Shown: piece after piece, positions 1 through 7,352 of the stretch
Position numbering within the stretch: position 1 is the first letter of the stretch
How the letters are laid out: each line of letters begins with the position of its first letter
Origin: Streptomyces sp. NRRL S-87
GTDB taxonomy: Bacteria; Actinomycetota; Actinomycetes; Streptomycetales; Streptomycetaceae
Length of the DNA stretch: 31,257 nt
Direction of reading: 5' to 3'
NCBI RefSeq assembly: GCF_000719335.1
Contig: NZ_JOGB01000076.1
Coordinates: 1-31,257 of the forward strand
Made by a program: the position numbers and the translations under genes
Notes under the pieces: generated by a model
Told to the model about the DNA's origin: nothing
What the model saw: only the letters and a program-made list of their open reading frames with translations
Databases searched by the model: none

Positions 1-92
1 TCGCCCTGGCCTTCGGCCACCCTCGGCCCGGGCCTGCCTCCGGTCCAGCCTGCCACCCCTGTCAAGCGCCTCCCCCACACACCACGCGACCC
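1..92. repeat. Right arm of a dispersed palindromic intergenic repeat
   Basis: Bases 1-70 match 31188-31257 with a single difference (T at 44, A at 31231). They end in the reverse complement of GGCGCTTGACAGGGG, the terminal motif that begins the copy at 31127. Bases 71-92 (with CCACACACCACG) are the reverse complement, with a small indel, of the outer arm at 31101-31126. This copy is therefore the right half of a palindromic element whose left half lies outside the window. It lies just downstream of the minus-strand hydrolase that stops at 138. No ORF is present. Confidence 0.8.
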
Positions 93-137
93 ACCAGGCG
101 CCGCCAAGGAGGCCGTTGACCGGGGTGGCTCGTGGGA

Positions 138-1034
138 CTAGGCGCGGACGGGGGCTGCGTCTGCCGACGCGGCGGTGTCCCAGAAGGCCACGAGCTCGCG
201 CGCGGTGGTGGCCGGGTCCTCGGCGTTGGGGGAGTGCTCCGTGCCGGGGACCACGGCACGCCGGGCGCCCAGGCGCCGTGCCATGTCGTCCATGCGCGGC
301 ACCGGCCAGGCGTAGTCGACCTCGCCCGACAGGACCAGCTTCGGCAGCTCCGGGGCGGCCTCCGCCAGCTCCGCCACCCGGTCGGACTCTGCGATCAGCT
401 GTCGGCCGGTGGCCATGAGCTGCCAGCGGCTGGTGGCCAGCCAGCGGCGGTGCAGGAAGTCCGCCAGCTCGGGGGATTCGTGCAGGGCGTCCTCCGGGTC
501 GTGGGCGCGCATGGCCTGCCAGACCGCTTCCATGTCGTCTCCCATCAGTTCCAGGCCGGCGACCAGGAGCTTCGTGCGCTCCTGCTGGTCTTCGGCGATG
601 GCGGCGGGGCCGCTGCTCATGAGGGTGAGCGAGCGGAAGAGGCCGGGGGCGCCGATCACGGCGGCCCGGGAGACCAGACCGCCGAAGGAGTGCCCGAGCA
701 GGTGGACCGGCTGCTCCGCCGCGCCCAGCGCCTCGGCCTGGGCGATCACGTCCCGGGCCAGCTCCTCCTGGGCGTACCCGGCCTCGTCGTCGGGGCCGGG
801 CGTCTCGTGCTGGCCGCGGCCGTCGACGGCCACGACGTGGTAGCCGGCCGCGACCAGGGGCTCCAGGAGGCCGATGAAGTCTTCCTTGCTGCCGGTGAAC
901 CCGGGTACGAGCAGCGCGACGCCCTTCCCGCCCGACGGGGGCACCGCCTCGTGGACGGCGAACCGGCCGCGGCTGGTCTCCAGGAGGCGGGCGACGGCGT
1001 GTTCCGGCAGCGTGAGCCGGGGCGGCTTGCTCAT
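138..1034 (-). CDS. Alpha/beta-fold hydrolase
   Basis: A 298-residue soluble hydrolase of the alpha/beta-fold superfamily with a complete catalytic triad. The nucleophile elbow GHSFGG places Ser116, GEVDYAWPVP supplies Asp240, and GTEHSPN supplies His267. VPGFTGSKED near residue 43 is the usual HG-type oxyanion loop with Pro for His. Length is typical for the family and there is no signal peptide, so it is probably cytoplasmic. The substrate cannot be told from sequence; esterase, lipase-like or lactonase activity are all possible. It lies downstream of the DEAD-box helicase on the same strand but is separated from it by a strong hairpin. It has its own -10-like box 6 nt before the ATG, so it is probably transcribed alone from a leaderless mRNA. 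Confidence 0.9.
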   Translation of the reverse strand: MSKPPRLTLPEHAVARLLETSRGRFAVHEAVPPSGGKGVALLVPGFTGSKEDFIGLLEPLVAAGYHVVAVDGRGQHETPGPDDEAGYAQEELARDVIAQAEALGAAEQPVHLLGHSFGGLVSRAAVIGAPGLFRSLTLMSSGPAAIAEDQQERTKLLVAGLELMGDDMEAVWQAMRAHDPEDALHESPELADFLHRRWLATSRWQLMATGRQLIAESDRVAELAEAAPELPKLVLSGEVDYAWPVPRMDDMARRLGARRAVVPGTEHSPNAEDPATTARELVAFWDTAASADAAPVRA

Positions 1035-1040
1035 GCCCCC

Positions 1041-1046
1041 ACGTTA
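1041..1046 (-). promoter_or_regulatory. Candidate -10 box for leaderless hydrolase mRNA
   Basis: On the minus strand TAACGT (TANNNT) ends 6 nt before the ATG at 1034. No good Shine-Dalgarno sequence lies in between, only a G run. This fits transcription starting at or next to the start codon. No convincing -35 was found. Confidence 0.4.
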
Positions 1047-1091
1047 CCGACCGGTTGTGTTTCCTGGTTCGCCGGCCGCCCCGAGCCACGC

Positions 1092-1123
1092 GAAAGGCCC
1101 GGCCCACAGGGGCCGGGCCTTTC
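1092..1123 (-). terminator. Hairpin terminator after the DEAD-box helicase
   Basis: A perfect 14-bp stem (GAAAGGCCCGGCCC at 1092-1105 with its complement at 1110-1123) closes on a four-base loop. It starts 10 nt past the helicase stop codon and lies between it and the next gene on the same strand. There is no long U tract, which is usual in Streptomyces. Confidence 0.8.
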
Positions 1124-1133
1124 ACACAGCGGG

Positions 1134-2999
1134 TCAGGACTCCTGGGAGTCCGCCGGCTTGCGGGTCGCGCGGCGGCGACGCGGCTTCGGCTCGTCCGCC
1201 GCGGCCGGGGCCTCGGCGGCCGGGGCCTCGGCGGCCGGAGCCGACGCGGCACGGGTGCGGCGGCGACGCGGCTTCGCGGGCGCCTCCTCCGCGGCCGGGG
1301 CCTCGGCCACGACGGCCTCCCCGGCCTGGGCCGGGACGTCGACGACGGCGGTCTCGGCGACCGCGTCGGACGCGGTGGCACGGGTGCGGCGGCGGCGCGG
1401 CTTGGCCGGGGCCTCCTCCGCGGCGGCGGTGTCGGCGGCCGGAGCCTCGACCACGGCGGCCTCGACCACGGCGGTCTCGGCCACGGTGGCGGAGGCGCCA
1501 CCGGCACGGGTGCGGCGCCGGCGCGGACGCTTCGGGCCCGCCTCGGCGGCCTCGGACGCCGGGGCGGAGCCCTCGGTGCCCTCGGCGGTGGCGACGGCCT
1601 CGGCCGCGCCCGGGGCGACCTCCGCCCCGCCCCGCGTGCGGCGGCGCTGCCGCGGCGTACGGGTGCGGGCCGGGCGCTCCTCGGCCGGAGCGGCCGACGA
1701 ACGGCGGCCGCGGCCGCCCGGCTCGCCCAGGTCCTCGATCTCCTCGGCCGCCAGGCCGGCGCGGGTGCGCTCGGCCCGGGGCAGGATGCCCTTGGTCCCG
1801 GCCGGGATGTTCAGCAGTTCGAAGAGGTGCGGGGAGGTCGAGTACGTCTCCTCCGGCTCGTTGAACGGCAGTTCCAGCGCCTTGTTGATCAGCTGCCAGC
1901 GCGGGATGTCGTCCCAGTCGACCAGCGTCACGGCCGTGCCCGACGCGCCCGCGCGGCCGGTCCGGCCCACGCGGTGGAGGTAGGTCTTCTCGTCCTCCGG
2001 CGACTGGTAGTTGATCACGTGCGTGACGCCCTCGACGTCGATGCCGCGGGCGGCGACGTCGGTGCAGACGAGCACGTCGACCTTGCCGTTGCGGAAGGCC
2101 CGCAGGGCCTGCTCGCGCGCGCCCTGGCCGAGGTCGCCGTGGACGGCGCCGGACGCGAAGCCGCGCCGCTCCAGCTGCTCGGCGATGTCGGCGGCGGTGC
2201 GCTTGGTACGGCAGAAGATCATCGCCAGTCCGCGGCCCTCGGCCTGCAGGATGCGGGAGACCATCTCCGGCTTGTCCATGGAGTGCGCGCGGAACACGTG
2301 CTGCGTGATGTTCGCGACGGTCGCGCCCTCGTCGTCCGGCGCGGTCGCGCGGATGTGCGTGGGCTGCGACATGTAGCGGCGGGCCAGGCCGATGACCGCG
2401 CCCGGCATGGTCGCCGAGAACAGCATGGTCTGCCGCTTCGGGGGCAGCAGATTGATGATCTTCTCGACGTCGGGCAGGAAGCCCAGGTCGAGCATCTCGT
2501 CGGCCTCGTCGAGGACGAGCGCCTTGACGTGGGACAGGTCGAGCTTCTTCTGCCCGGCCAGGTCCAGCAGGCGGCCCGGGGTGCCGACGATCACGTCGAC
2601 GCCCTTCTTGAGGGCCTCGACCTGGGGCTCGTACGCGCGGCCGCCGTATATGGCCAGGACGCGGACGTTGCGGACCTTTCCGGCGGTCAGCAGGTCGTTG
2701 GTGACCTGGGTGCACAGCTCACGGGTCGGTACGACCACGAGCGCCTGCGGCGCGTCGGTGAGCTGCTCGGGCTTGGCGCGGCCCGCCTCGACGTCCGCGG
2801 GGACGACGACGCGCTCCAGCAGGGGAAGGCCGAAGCCGAGCGTCTTGCCCGTACCGGTCTTCGCCTGGCCGATGACGTCCGTGCCCGAGAGGGCGACGGG
2901 GAGGGTCATCTCCTGGATGGGGAAGGGGGTCACGATGCCGACGGCTTCGAGGGCCTCGGCGGTCTCGGGAAAGATCCCGAGCTCTCGGAACGTAGTCAG
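1134..2999 (-). CDS. DEAD-box ATP-dependent RNA helicase (RhlE-type) with basic repeat tail
   Basis: ATP-dependent RNA helicase. All superfamily 2 DEAD-box motifs are present: Q motif ending in FPIQ, AKTGTGKT (motif I), PTREL (Ia), TPGRLLDL (Ib), DEAD (II), SAT (III), FCRTKR (IV), TDVAARGIDV (V) and HRVGRTGRAG (VI). I place the start at the CTG at 2999-2997. An AGAGG lies 7 nt upstream of it, an in-frame TAA lies at 3050-3048, and there is no ATG/GTG/TTG between them. The alternative GTG at 2933 would cut off the conserved aromatic part of the Q motif (TTFRELGIF). The product is about 621 residues. The last 200 residues are low complexity: five basic modules of RRRRTR type alternate with Ala/Glu/Val-rich acidic spacers, probably an RNA-binding or condensate-forming tail. 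It corresponds in position to M. tuberculosis rhlE. Confidence 0.92.
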   Translation of the reverse strand: MTTFRELGIFPETAEALEAVGIVTPFPIQEMTLPVALSGTDVIGQAKTGTGKTLGFGLPLLERVVVPADVEAGRAKPEQLTDAPQALVVVPTRELCTQVTNDLLTAGKVRNVRVLAIYGGRAYEPQVEALKKGVDVIVGTPGRLLDLAGQKKLDLSHVKALVLDEADEMLDLGFLPDVEKIINLLPPKRQTMLFSATMPGAVIGLARRYMSQPTHIRATAPDDEGATVANITQHVFRAHSMDKPEMVSRILQAEGRGLAMIFCRTKRTAADIAEQLERRGFASGAVHGDLGQGAREQALRAFRNGKVDVLVCTDVAARGIDVEGVTHVINYQSPEDEKTYLHRVGRTGRAGASGTAVTLVDWDDIPRWQLINKALELPFNEPEETYSTSPHLFELLNIPAGTKGILPRAERTRAGLAAEEIEDLGEPGGRGRRSSAAPAEERPARTRTPRQRRRTRGGAEVAPGAAEAVATAEGTEGSAPASEAAEAGPKRPRRRRTRAGGASATVAETAVVEAAVVEAPAADTAAAEEAPAKPRRRRTRATASDAVAETAVVDVPAQAGEAVVAEAPAAEEAPAKPRRRRTRAASAPAAEAPAAEAPAAADEPKPRRRRATRKPADSQES

Positions 3000-3411
3000 G
3001 GTGCTGCCTCTTCTGTGAGACGCGGCGCGAGGCGGCGAGAGGGGGTCTTACCGTGCCTGGCATAGCTCCCCCGGCTCATCGCCGGGGGCACCTCCGGTCT
3101 CGGCTCGAAGAGAGCCGCCTGGCCGGATGACGCGGGACCACTGCCTTCGCTCAAGCGCTCGTGCCGCTGAGGGGGCCCCTCATGGCGGCGGAGCGCGTGA
3201 GCGCACGCACCGCATCGAGGGCGGTCGGTTGGAGCCGATCGGGCCACCGACCGGGCATCCTCATTCGGATGGCCCGCCGAGTATTCGGCAGGCGCTATAG
3301 CACTGTACCCCGGATTCGCGCAGGTTTGTTGGGTGAATTCATCACGGCGGCGTGTACAGGGTGACTGACCAGGCACTTCCGCGCGTGTCCTGGCGGGCTA
3401 TTGTGCGGTTC
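3000..3411. promoter_or_regulatory. Divergent intergenic region with structured leader of the helicase
   Basis: This 412-bp gap separates the divergently transcribed helicase and ferritin-like genes. I see no coding signal in it. Close to the helicase start it holds two clean hairpins: an 8-bp stem CCCCCGGC/GCCGGGGG at 3068-3088 and a 6-bp stem CGGCTC/GAGCCG at 3101-3117. An A/T-rich stretch around 3290-3355 is the likely zone for the helicase promoter, which would give a leader of about 300 nt. The hairpins could be a regulatory 5' leader, but no known riboswitch class was recognised. Confidence 0.45.
3399..3404 (+). promoter_or_regulatory. Candidate -10 box for leaderless ferritin-like mRNA
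   Basis: TATTGT (TANNNT) is followed by exactly 7 nt and then the ATG at 3412, with no Shine-Dalgarno sequence in between. This supports the chosen start and a leaderless transcript. The -35 region is not convincing. Confidence 0.45.
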
Positions 3412-4185
3412 ATGGAGACCGCTGAGAACGCCGAGAACACCCCGAACACCGAGTCCGCGACCGGCGCCGAGGCGCAGCCCGTGGGCATCGCCGCCCAGGA
3501 CTGGGCGACCGCCGCCGCCTCGCCGCAGTACCGCGCGGCCGTGGTGGACCTGCTGGGTGCCCTGGCGTACGGCGAGCTCGCGGCCTTCGAGCGGCTCGCC
3601 GAGGACGCGAAGCTGGCCCCCACGCTCGCCGACAAGGCGGAGCTGGCGAAGATGGCCTCTGCCGAGTTCCACCACTTCGAGCGACTGCGCGACCGGCTGG
3701 CCGCCGTGGACGTGGACCCGACCGAGGCGATGGAGCCCTTCGCGAAGGCCCTGGACGACTTCCACCGCCAGACCGCCCCCTCCGACTGGCTGGAGGGCCT
3801 GGTCAAGGCGTACGTCGGCGACTCGATCGCCAGCGACTTCTACCGCGAGGTCGCCACCCACCTCGACTCCGACACCCGCTCCCTGGTCCTGGGCGTGCTG
3901 GACGACACGGGCCACGGCAACTTCGCCGTGGAGAAGGTCCGGGCCGCCATCGAGGCCGACCCGCGCGTCGGCGGCCGGCTGGCCCTGTGGGCGCGCCGCC
4001 TGATGGGCGAGGCCCTGTCGCAGGCCCAGCGCGTGGTCGCCGAGCGCGACGCCCTGTCGACGATGCTGGTCGGCGGCGTGGACGGGATGGCCGCGGGCTT
4101 CGACCTCGCCGCGGTCGGCGAGATGTTCACCCGCATCACCAAGGCTCACACCAAGCGCATGGCGGCCCTGGGCCTCGCCGCCTGA
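3412..4185 (+). CDS. Ferritin-like fold protein (MiaE-like family)
   Basis: A 257-residue helical protein of the ferritin-like fold family that Streptomyces annotations link to MiaE-type tRNA hydroxylases. After a disordered acidic N-terminus (METAENAENT...), helices carry candidate di-iron ligands: Glu55 in GELAAFE, the ExxH pair Glu85/His88 in SAEFHHFERL, and acidic/His residues in LDDTGHGNFAVEK. I chose ATG 3412 over an in-frame upstream start at 3352 because a -10-like TATTGT lies 7 nt before it and the upstream extension is poor coding sequence. The gene is divergent from the helicase and convergent with the small membrane protein gene. The family is established, but a true tRNA hydroxylase role in this lineage is not. 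Its position matches Rv3210c of M. tuberculosis. Confidence 0.85.
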   Translation: METAENAENTPNTESATGAEAQPVGIAAQDWATAAASPQYRAAVVDLLGALAYGELAAFERLAEDAKLAPTLADKAELAKMASAEFHHFERLRDRLAAVDVDPTEAMEPFAKALDDFHRQTAPSDWLEGLVKAYVGDSIASDFYREVATHLDSDTRSLVLGVLDDTGHGNFAVEKVRAAIEADPRVGGRLALWARRLMGEALSQAQRVVAERDALSTMLVGGVDGMAAGFDLAAVGEMFTRITKAHTKRMAALGLAA

Positions 4186-4230
4186 CCACCGGTCCGACGG
4201 GTTCTCCCGGGGGGCGTGCCACGTGCCCGC

Positions 4231-4308
4231 CTCCCGGTCCCGGCCCCTCCCGGTTCCGGCCCCTCCCGGTCCCGGCTCTCCCGGTCCCGGCTCTCCCGGT
4301 CCCCGGCC
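4231..4308. repeat. Five imperfect 15-16 bp tandem repeats
   Basis: Five head-to-tail copies of CTCCCGGTCCCGGCC-like units lie at 4231-4245, 4246-4261, 4262-4277, 4278-4292 and 4293-4308. They occupy the gap between two convergent genes. The repeat creates spurious Arg/Ser/Pro-rich reading frames. It is a candidate length-variable locus. Confidence 0.8.
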
Positions 4309-4339
4309 CGTCCGCGCCCGCGCGCCCCTCGCGCCGGTG

Positions 4340-4627
4340 TCACCCTCCCGAGGGGAGGGAGAAGGGCGCCCGGCCCGTCGGGCGGGTCCGCAGCAGCAGG
4401 GACAGGGCCGCCGCGCCCACCAGGGCGGCGCCCAGCAGCGAAGCGGTGAGCGTCCGGTGCCCGGGCCCCAGGGCGTAGTGCGTCAGGTATCCGCCGAAGA
4501 CCGCCCCCAGCGCCCCCGTGACCAGCACGACGCGTGCGGACGGCAGCCGCCCGGGCATTCTCCTGACGGCCAGCCAGGACAGGGCGAGACCCAGAACAGC
4601 GGAGCCGAACGCTTCCACGACGAGCAT
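4340..4627 (-). CDS. Small two- to three-segment membrane protein
   Basis: A 95-residue hydrophobic protein (MLVVEAFGSAVLGLALSW...) with about three membrane-spanning stretches: residues 3-20, a central segment around VVLVTGALGAVFGGYL, and a C-terminal ALVGAAALSLLL. It ends in a short basic tail. The start is fixed by GGGAGG six nt before the ATG; longer upstream frames run into non-coding sequence. I recognise it only as a conserved small Streptomyces membrane protein of unknown function. The stop codon sits against a short hairpin (4343-4359). Confidence 0.75.
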   Translation of the reverse strand: MLVVEAFGSAVLGLALSWLAVRRMPGRLPSARVVLVTGALGAVFGGYLTHYALGPGHRTLTASLLGAALVGAAALSLLLRTRPTGRAPFSLPSGG

Positions 4628-4721
4628 CAAGTCCCTCCCGCACGGCCAGGGGCAAATCGGGTCGTAGGCGGTCCTACCCGAACCGTGCGGCGCACAACCC
4701 TCGGCCACCCCGGCGGGCACG

Positions 4722-4757
4722 GAAACGGCCCGGTGGGAGGAACCACCGGGCCGTTTC
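4722..4757. terminator. Bidirectional hairpin terminator
   Basis: A perfect 15-bp stem (4722-4736 with 4743-4757, core AAACGGCCCGGTGG) has a 6-nt loop. It carries A residues on one side and T residues on the other, so it looks functional in both directions. It lies downstream of the DUF3107 gene, which stops at 4804. Confidence 0.85.
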
Positions 4758-4803
4758 TCTCAGTTGTGTGTTACGGGGGCCCGACGGGACCCCTGCGCAC
4801 CGG

Positions 4804-5031
4804 TTACACGGCGCCGAACCCGACCTTGCGCACCGACGGCTCGCCGATGTCGACGTACGACAGCCGGTCGGTGGGGATCAGGACCTTGCGGCCCTTGACG
4901 TCCGTCAGGCTGAGCAGCTGAGTCTTGCCGGTGAGCGCGTCGGCGACGACGGCCTCCAGCTCCTCGGCGCTCAGTCCGCTCTCCAGCACGATCTCCCGGG
5001 GTGCGTGCTGCACGCCGATCTTGACCTCCAC
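4804..5031 (-). CDS. DUF3107 family protein
   Basis: A 75-residue acidic protein starting with a GTG (MEVKIGVQHAPREIV...). It matches the small actinobacterial DUF3107 family over its full length. The ATP-independent function is unknown; no catalytic motif is visible. GGAGGG lies about 8 nt upstream of the start. It sits immediately downstream of a TetR regulator on the same strand with a gap of about 130 bp. The same pairing exists in M. tuberculosis as Rv3208 and Rv3208A, so the two are probably co-expressed. Confidence 0.85.
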   Translation of the reverse strand: MEVKIGVQHAPREIVLESGLSAEELEAVVADALTGKTQLLSLTDVKGRKVLIPTDRLSYVDIGEPSVRKVGFGAV

Positions 5032-5164
5032 GGCTATGTCCCTCCGACGGTCCGGGGCGCGCGATCACCGCGCCGTACCCGGACACAGTAGCCCGGCGAG
5101 CGCAGGCCACGCCGCGCCTGCGCCACGCTGCGAGCGAACACGGTGCGGGAACACCGCCGGGGCA

Positions 5165-5812
5165 TCAGCCCTGGCCCTGCTCCTGGCCGTGCAGCGGGAA
5201 GCCGGCGATGCCGCGCCAGGCCAGCGAGGTGAGCAGCCCGACCGCCTTGTCGCGGTCCACGGGGCTCTCGCTCGACAGCCAGTACCGGGCCACCACCTGC
5301 GAGACCCCGCCCAGGCCCACGGCCAGCAGCATGGCCTCGTCCTTGGCCAGGCCGGTGTCCTCGGCGATCACGTCGGAGATCGCCTCCGCGCACTGCAGCG
5401 AGACCCGGTCCACGCGCTCGCGCACCGCGGGCTCGTTCGTGAGGTCGGACTCGAAGACCAGGCGGAACGCGCCGCCCTCGTCCTCGACGTAGGCGAAGTA
5501 CGCGTCCATCGTCGCGGCCACGCGCTGCTTGTTGTCGTTCGTCGACTCCAGTGCCGTCCGCACGGCCAGGAGCAGCGCCTCGCAGTGCTGGTCCAGCAGC
5601 GCCAGGTACAGGTCGAGCTTGCCGGGGAAGTGCTGGTACAGCACCGGCTTGCTCACTCCCGCGCGCTCCGCGATGTCGTCCATCGCCGCCGCGTGGTACC
5701 CCTGTGCCACGAAGACCTCCTGGGCCGCGCCCAGGAGCTGGTTGCGTCGGGCTCGGCGCGGCAGGCGTGTGCCCCGCGGGCGCGCCGCCTCGGTCTGCTC
5801 GATGGCTGTCAC
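5165..5812 (-). CDS. TetR/AcrR family transcriptional regulator
   Basis: A 215-residue regulator. The N-terminal TetR helix-turn-helix is clear: RRNQLLGAAQEVFVAQGYHA, then MDDIAERAGVSKPVLYQHFPGK at about residues 25-68. A helical ligand-binding/dimerisation domain follows. The GTG at 5812 is preceded by GGGAGG at a suitable distance, and upstream frames are not coding-like. The promoter region carries a perfect 13-bp palindrome at 5890-5902 that lies just upstream of a -10-like TACGAT, so autoregulation is likely. The ligand is unknown. It corresponds in position to Rv3208. Confidence 0.92.
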   Translation of the reverse strand: MTAIEQTEAARPRGTRLPRRARRNQLLGAAQEVFVAQGYHAAAMDDIAERAGVSKPVLYQHFPGKLDLYLALLDQHCEALLLAVRTALESTNDNKQRVAATMDAYFAYVEDEGGAFRLVFESDLTNEPAVRERVDRVSLQCAEAISDVIAEDTGLAKDEAMLLAVGLGGVSQVVARYWLSSESPVDRDKAVGLLTSLAWRGIAGFPLHGQEQGQG

Positions 5813-5880
5813 GCCGCCTCCCACTTTCTCTCTGTCGTGCGCGCTGTGCGCCGCCGCGTGCGCTGCGCGCCGCGCCCGCC

Positions 5881-5902
5881 ATCGTACTTTTCGGTAACCG
5901 AA
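5881..5902 (-). promoter_or_regulatory. Candidate TetR operator and -10 box
   Basis: TTCGGTAACCGAA at 5890-5902 is a perfect inverted repeat around one central base. On the minus strand TACGAT (5886-5881) follows 3 nt later, so the palindrome would lie in the promoter spacer of the TetR gene. A second palindrome GGTCCGGACC is at 5910-5919. An ACTTTTC...GGT motif occurs twice, at about 5886 and 5921. Confidence 0.5.
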
Positions 5903-6024
5903 TCTGGAGGGTCCGGACCGACTTTTCTCGGTGTACGGACAACCGCGGGCACCGTGCGGACCTGTACGAATACCTCGTACTCCGCTCCCGGACGCCCGCC
6001 GGGCCGGGTCCAGCCCGGCGCTGC

Positions 6025-6240
6025 TCAGCGGTAGTCGTCCTCGTCGAGCGTGACGACGCGCGCCTGTTCGACCGCGTCCGCCTCCGGGGTTTCGTCCCGG
6101 TCGTCCGCGGTGAGGGGTTCGTCCTCGCGGGGATTCAGCTCGGTGTGCTGTTCGGCCGCGTCCGCCTCCGGGGCCTCGGCGTCGAGCGCCTCCTGGAACC
6201 TGTCCTGAAAGGTGTCCGGCTCCGCGGGATCGACAGTCAT
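6025..6240 (-). CDS. Small acidic protein of unknown function
   Basis: A 71-residue, very acidic and probably disordered protein (MTVDPAEPDTFQDRFQEAL...). A short duplicated phrase EADAxEQ is followed by charged residues. GAGGGGAG precedes the ATG. I recognise no domain. It stops 212 bp upstream of the TetR start on the same strand. Strong coding bias and a good ribosome binding site support it as real. Confidence 0.65.
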   Translation of the reverse strand: MTVDPAEPDTFQDRFQEALDAEAPEADAAEQHTELNPREDEPLTADDRDETPEADAVEQARVVTLDEDDYR

Positions 6241-6345
6241 GTGGCTCCCCTCTTTCCCTTGTCACTACGAGCCTAGGAGAGTCAGGGGTACGCCGCTACG
6301 CGGATCTGTGAGGGCGAACACACGAGGGCGGGCGTGATCGTCTCG

Positions 6346-6351
6346 TAACAT
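6346..6351 (+). promoter_or_regulatory. Candidate -10 box for leaderless hydrolase operon
   Basis: TAACAT (TANNNT) is followed by exactly 7 nt and the ATG at 6359, with no Shine-Dalgarno sequence. It probably drives the hydrolase/DUF3152 pair as a leaderless mRNA. Confidence 0.5.
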
Positions 6352-6358
6352 TGCCCCC

Positions 6359-7345
6359 ATGTCTTCGACCGAGCTGCCGGGAGTCCGCGCCACCACCGCG
6401 GCGTCGTCCCAGGTGAGCGCCGTGCGGGTGGCCGAGGGGGAGCAGCTGCGCCGGGTGTCGCTGCCCGGGCTGACGCTGAGCGTCCGGTCCCGGCCGCCGG
6501 CCCGTACCGGGCTGCCGCCCGCCCTGTACGTCCACGGCCTGGGCGGTTCCTCGCTGAACTGGTCGGAGCTCATGGAGCGGCTGGAGGGCGACGTCGACGG
6601 CGAGGCCCTCGACCTGCCGGGGTTCGGTGACTCGCCGCCGCCCGACGACGGGAACTACTCCGTCACCGGGCTGGCCCGCGCGGTCATCCGCCACCTCGAC
6701 GCGAGCGGGCGAGGCCCCGTCCACCTGTTCGGCAACTCGCTGGGCGGCGCCGTCACCACAAGGGTGGCCGCGGCGCGCCCGGACCTGGTCCGTACCCTCA
6801 CCCTGGTCTCGCCCGCCCTGCCGGAGCTGCGGGTGCAGCGCTCGGCGGTGCCGACGGCGCTGCTCGCCCTGCCGGGCGTGCCCGCCCTGTTCACCCGGCT
6901 GACCAGGGACCTCAGCGCGGAGCAGCGGGTCCGCGGCGTGCTGGGCCTCTGCTACGGGGACCCGTCGCGGGTCACGCCCGAGGGGTTCCGGGACGCGGTG
7001 GAGGAGATGGAGCGGCGCATGACGTTGCCGTACTTCTGGGACGCGATGTCCCGTTCCGCCCGCGGGATCGTGGACGCGTACACGCTGGGCGGGCAGCATG
7101 GCCTCTGGCGCCAGGCGGAGCGCGTACTGGCCCCGACGCTGCTCGTGTACGGCGGCCGGGACCAGCTCGTGTCGTACCGGATGGCGCGCAAGGCCGCTGC
7201 CGCGTTCCGCGGATCGCGGCTCCTGAGCCTGCCGGAGGCGGGACACGTGGCGATGATGGAGTACCCCGACGTGGTCGCGGACGCGTTCCGCGGCCTGCTG
7301 CGGGACACCGACCGCACGGCGGCGGACGACGAGGGCGGGAGCTGA
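6359..7345 (+). CDS. Alpha/beta-fold hydrolase upstream of the DUF3152 gene
   Basis: A 328-residue hydrolase. After about 50 variable residues the core begins at ALYVHGLGGSS (HG oxyanion loop). The nucleophile Ser127 lies in GNSLGG, Asp268 in YGGRDQLV and His296 in PEAGHVAMME, so the triad is intact. The sequence resembles the lipase/esterase and C-C bond hydrolase branches; the substrate is unknown. The stop codon lies only 7 nt before the GTG of the DUF3152 gene, so the two form an operon. M. tuberculosis also carries an alpha/beta hydrolase (lipV) in this neighbourhood, though not in the same slot. A leaderless promoter is proposed at 6346-6351. Confidence 0.9.
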   Translation: MSSTELPGVRATTAASSQVSAVRVAEGEQLRRVSLPGLTLSVRSRPPARTGLPPALYVHGLGGSSLNWSELMERLEGDVDGEALDLPGFGDSPPPDDGNYSVTGLARAVIRHLDASGRGPVHLFGNSLGGAVTTRVAAARPDLVRTLTLVSPALPELRVQRSAVPTALLALPGVPALFTRLTRDLSAEQRVRGVLGLCYGDPSRVTPEGFRDAVEEMERRMTLPYFWDAMSRSARGIVDAYTLGGQHGLWRQAERVLAPTLLVYGGRDQLVSYRMARKAAAAFRGSRLLSLPEAGHVAMMEYPDVVADAFRGLLRDTDRTAADDEGGS

Positions 7346-7352
7346 GGCGGCG

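Noticed and set aside
132..3065. A 977-codon open frame on the plus strand opposite the helicase and hydrolase
   Set aside because: Its product is a low-complexity Gly/Arg/Leu/Asp sequence with no motif. It mirrors the real minus-strand genes, which contain complete family motifs.
2996..3376. A 126-codon minus-strand frame between the helicase and ferritin-like genes
   Set aside because: Poor codon bias, no recognisable feature, and it overlaps the proposed leader and both promoters.
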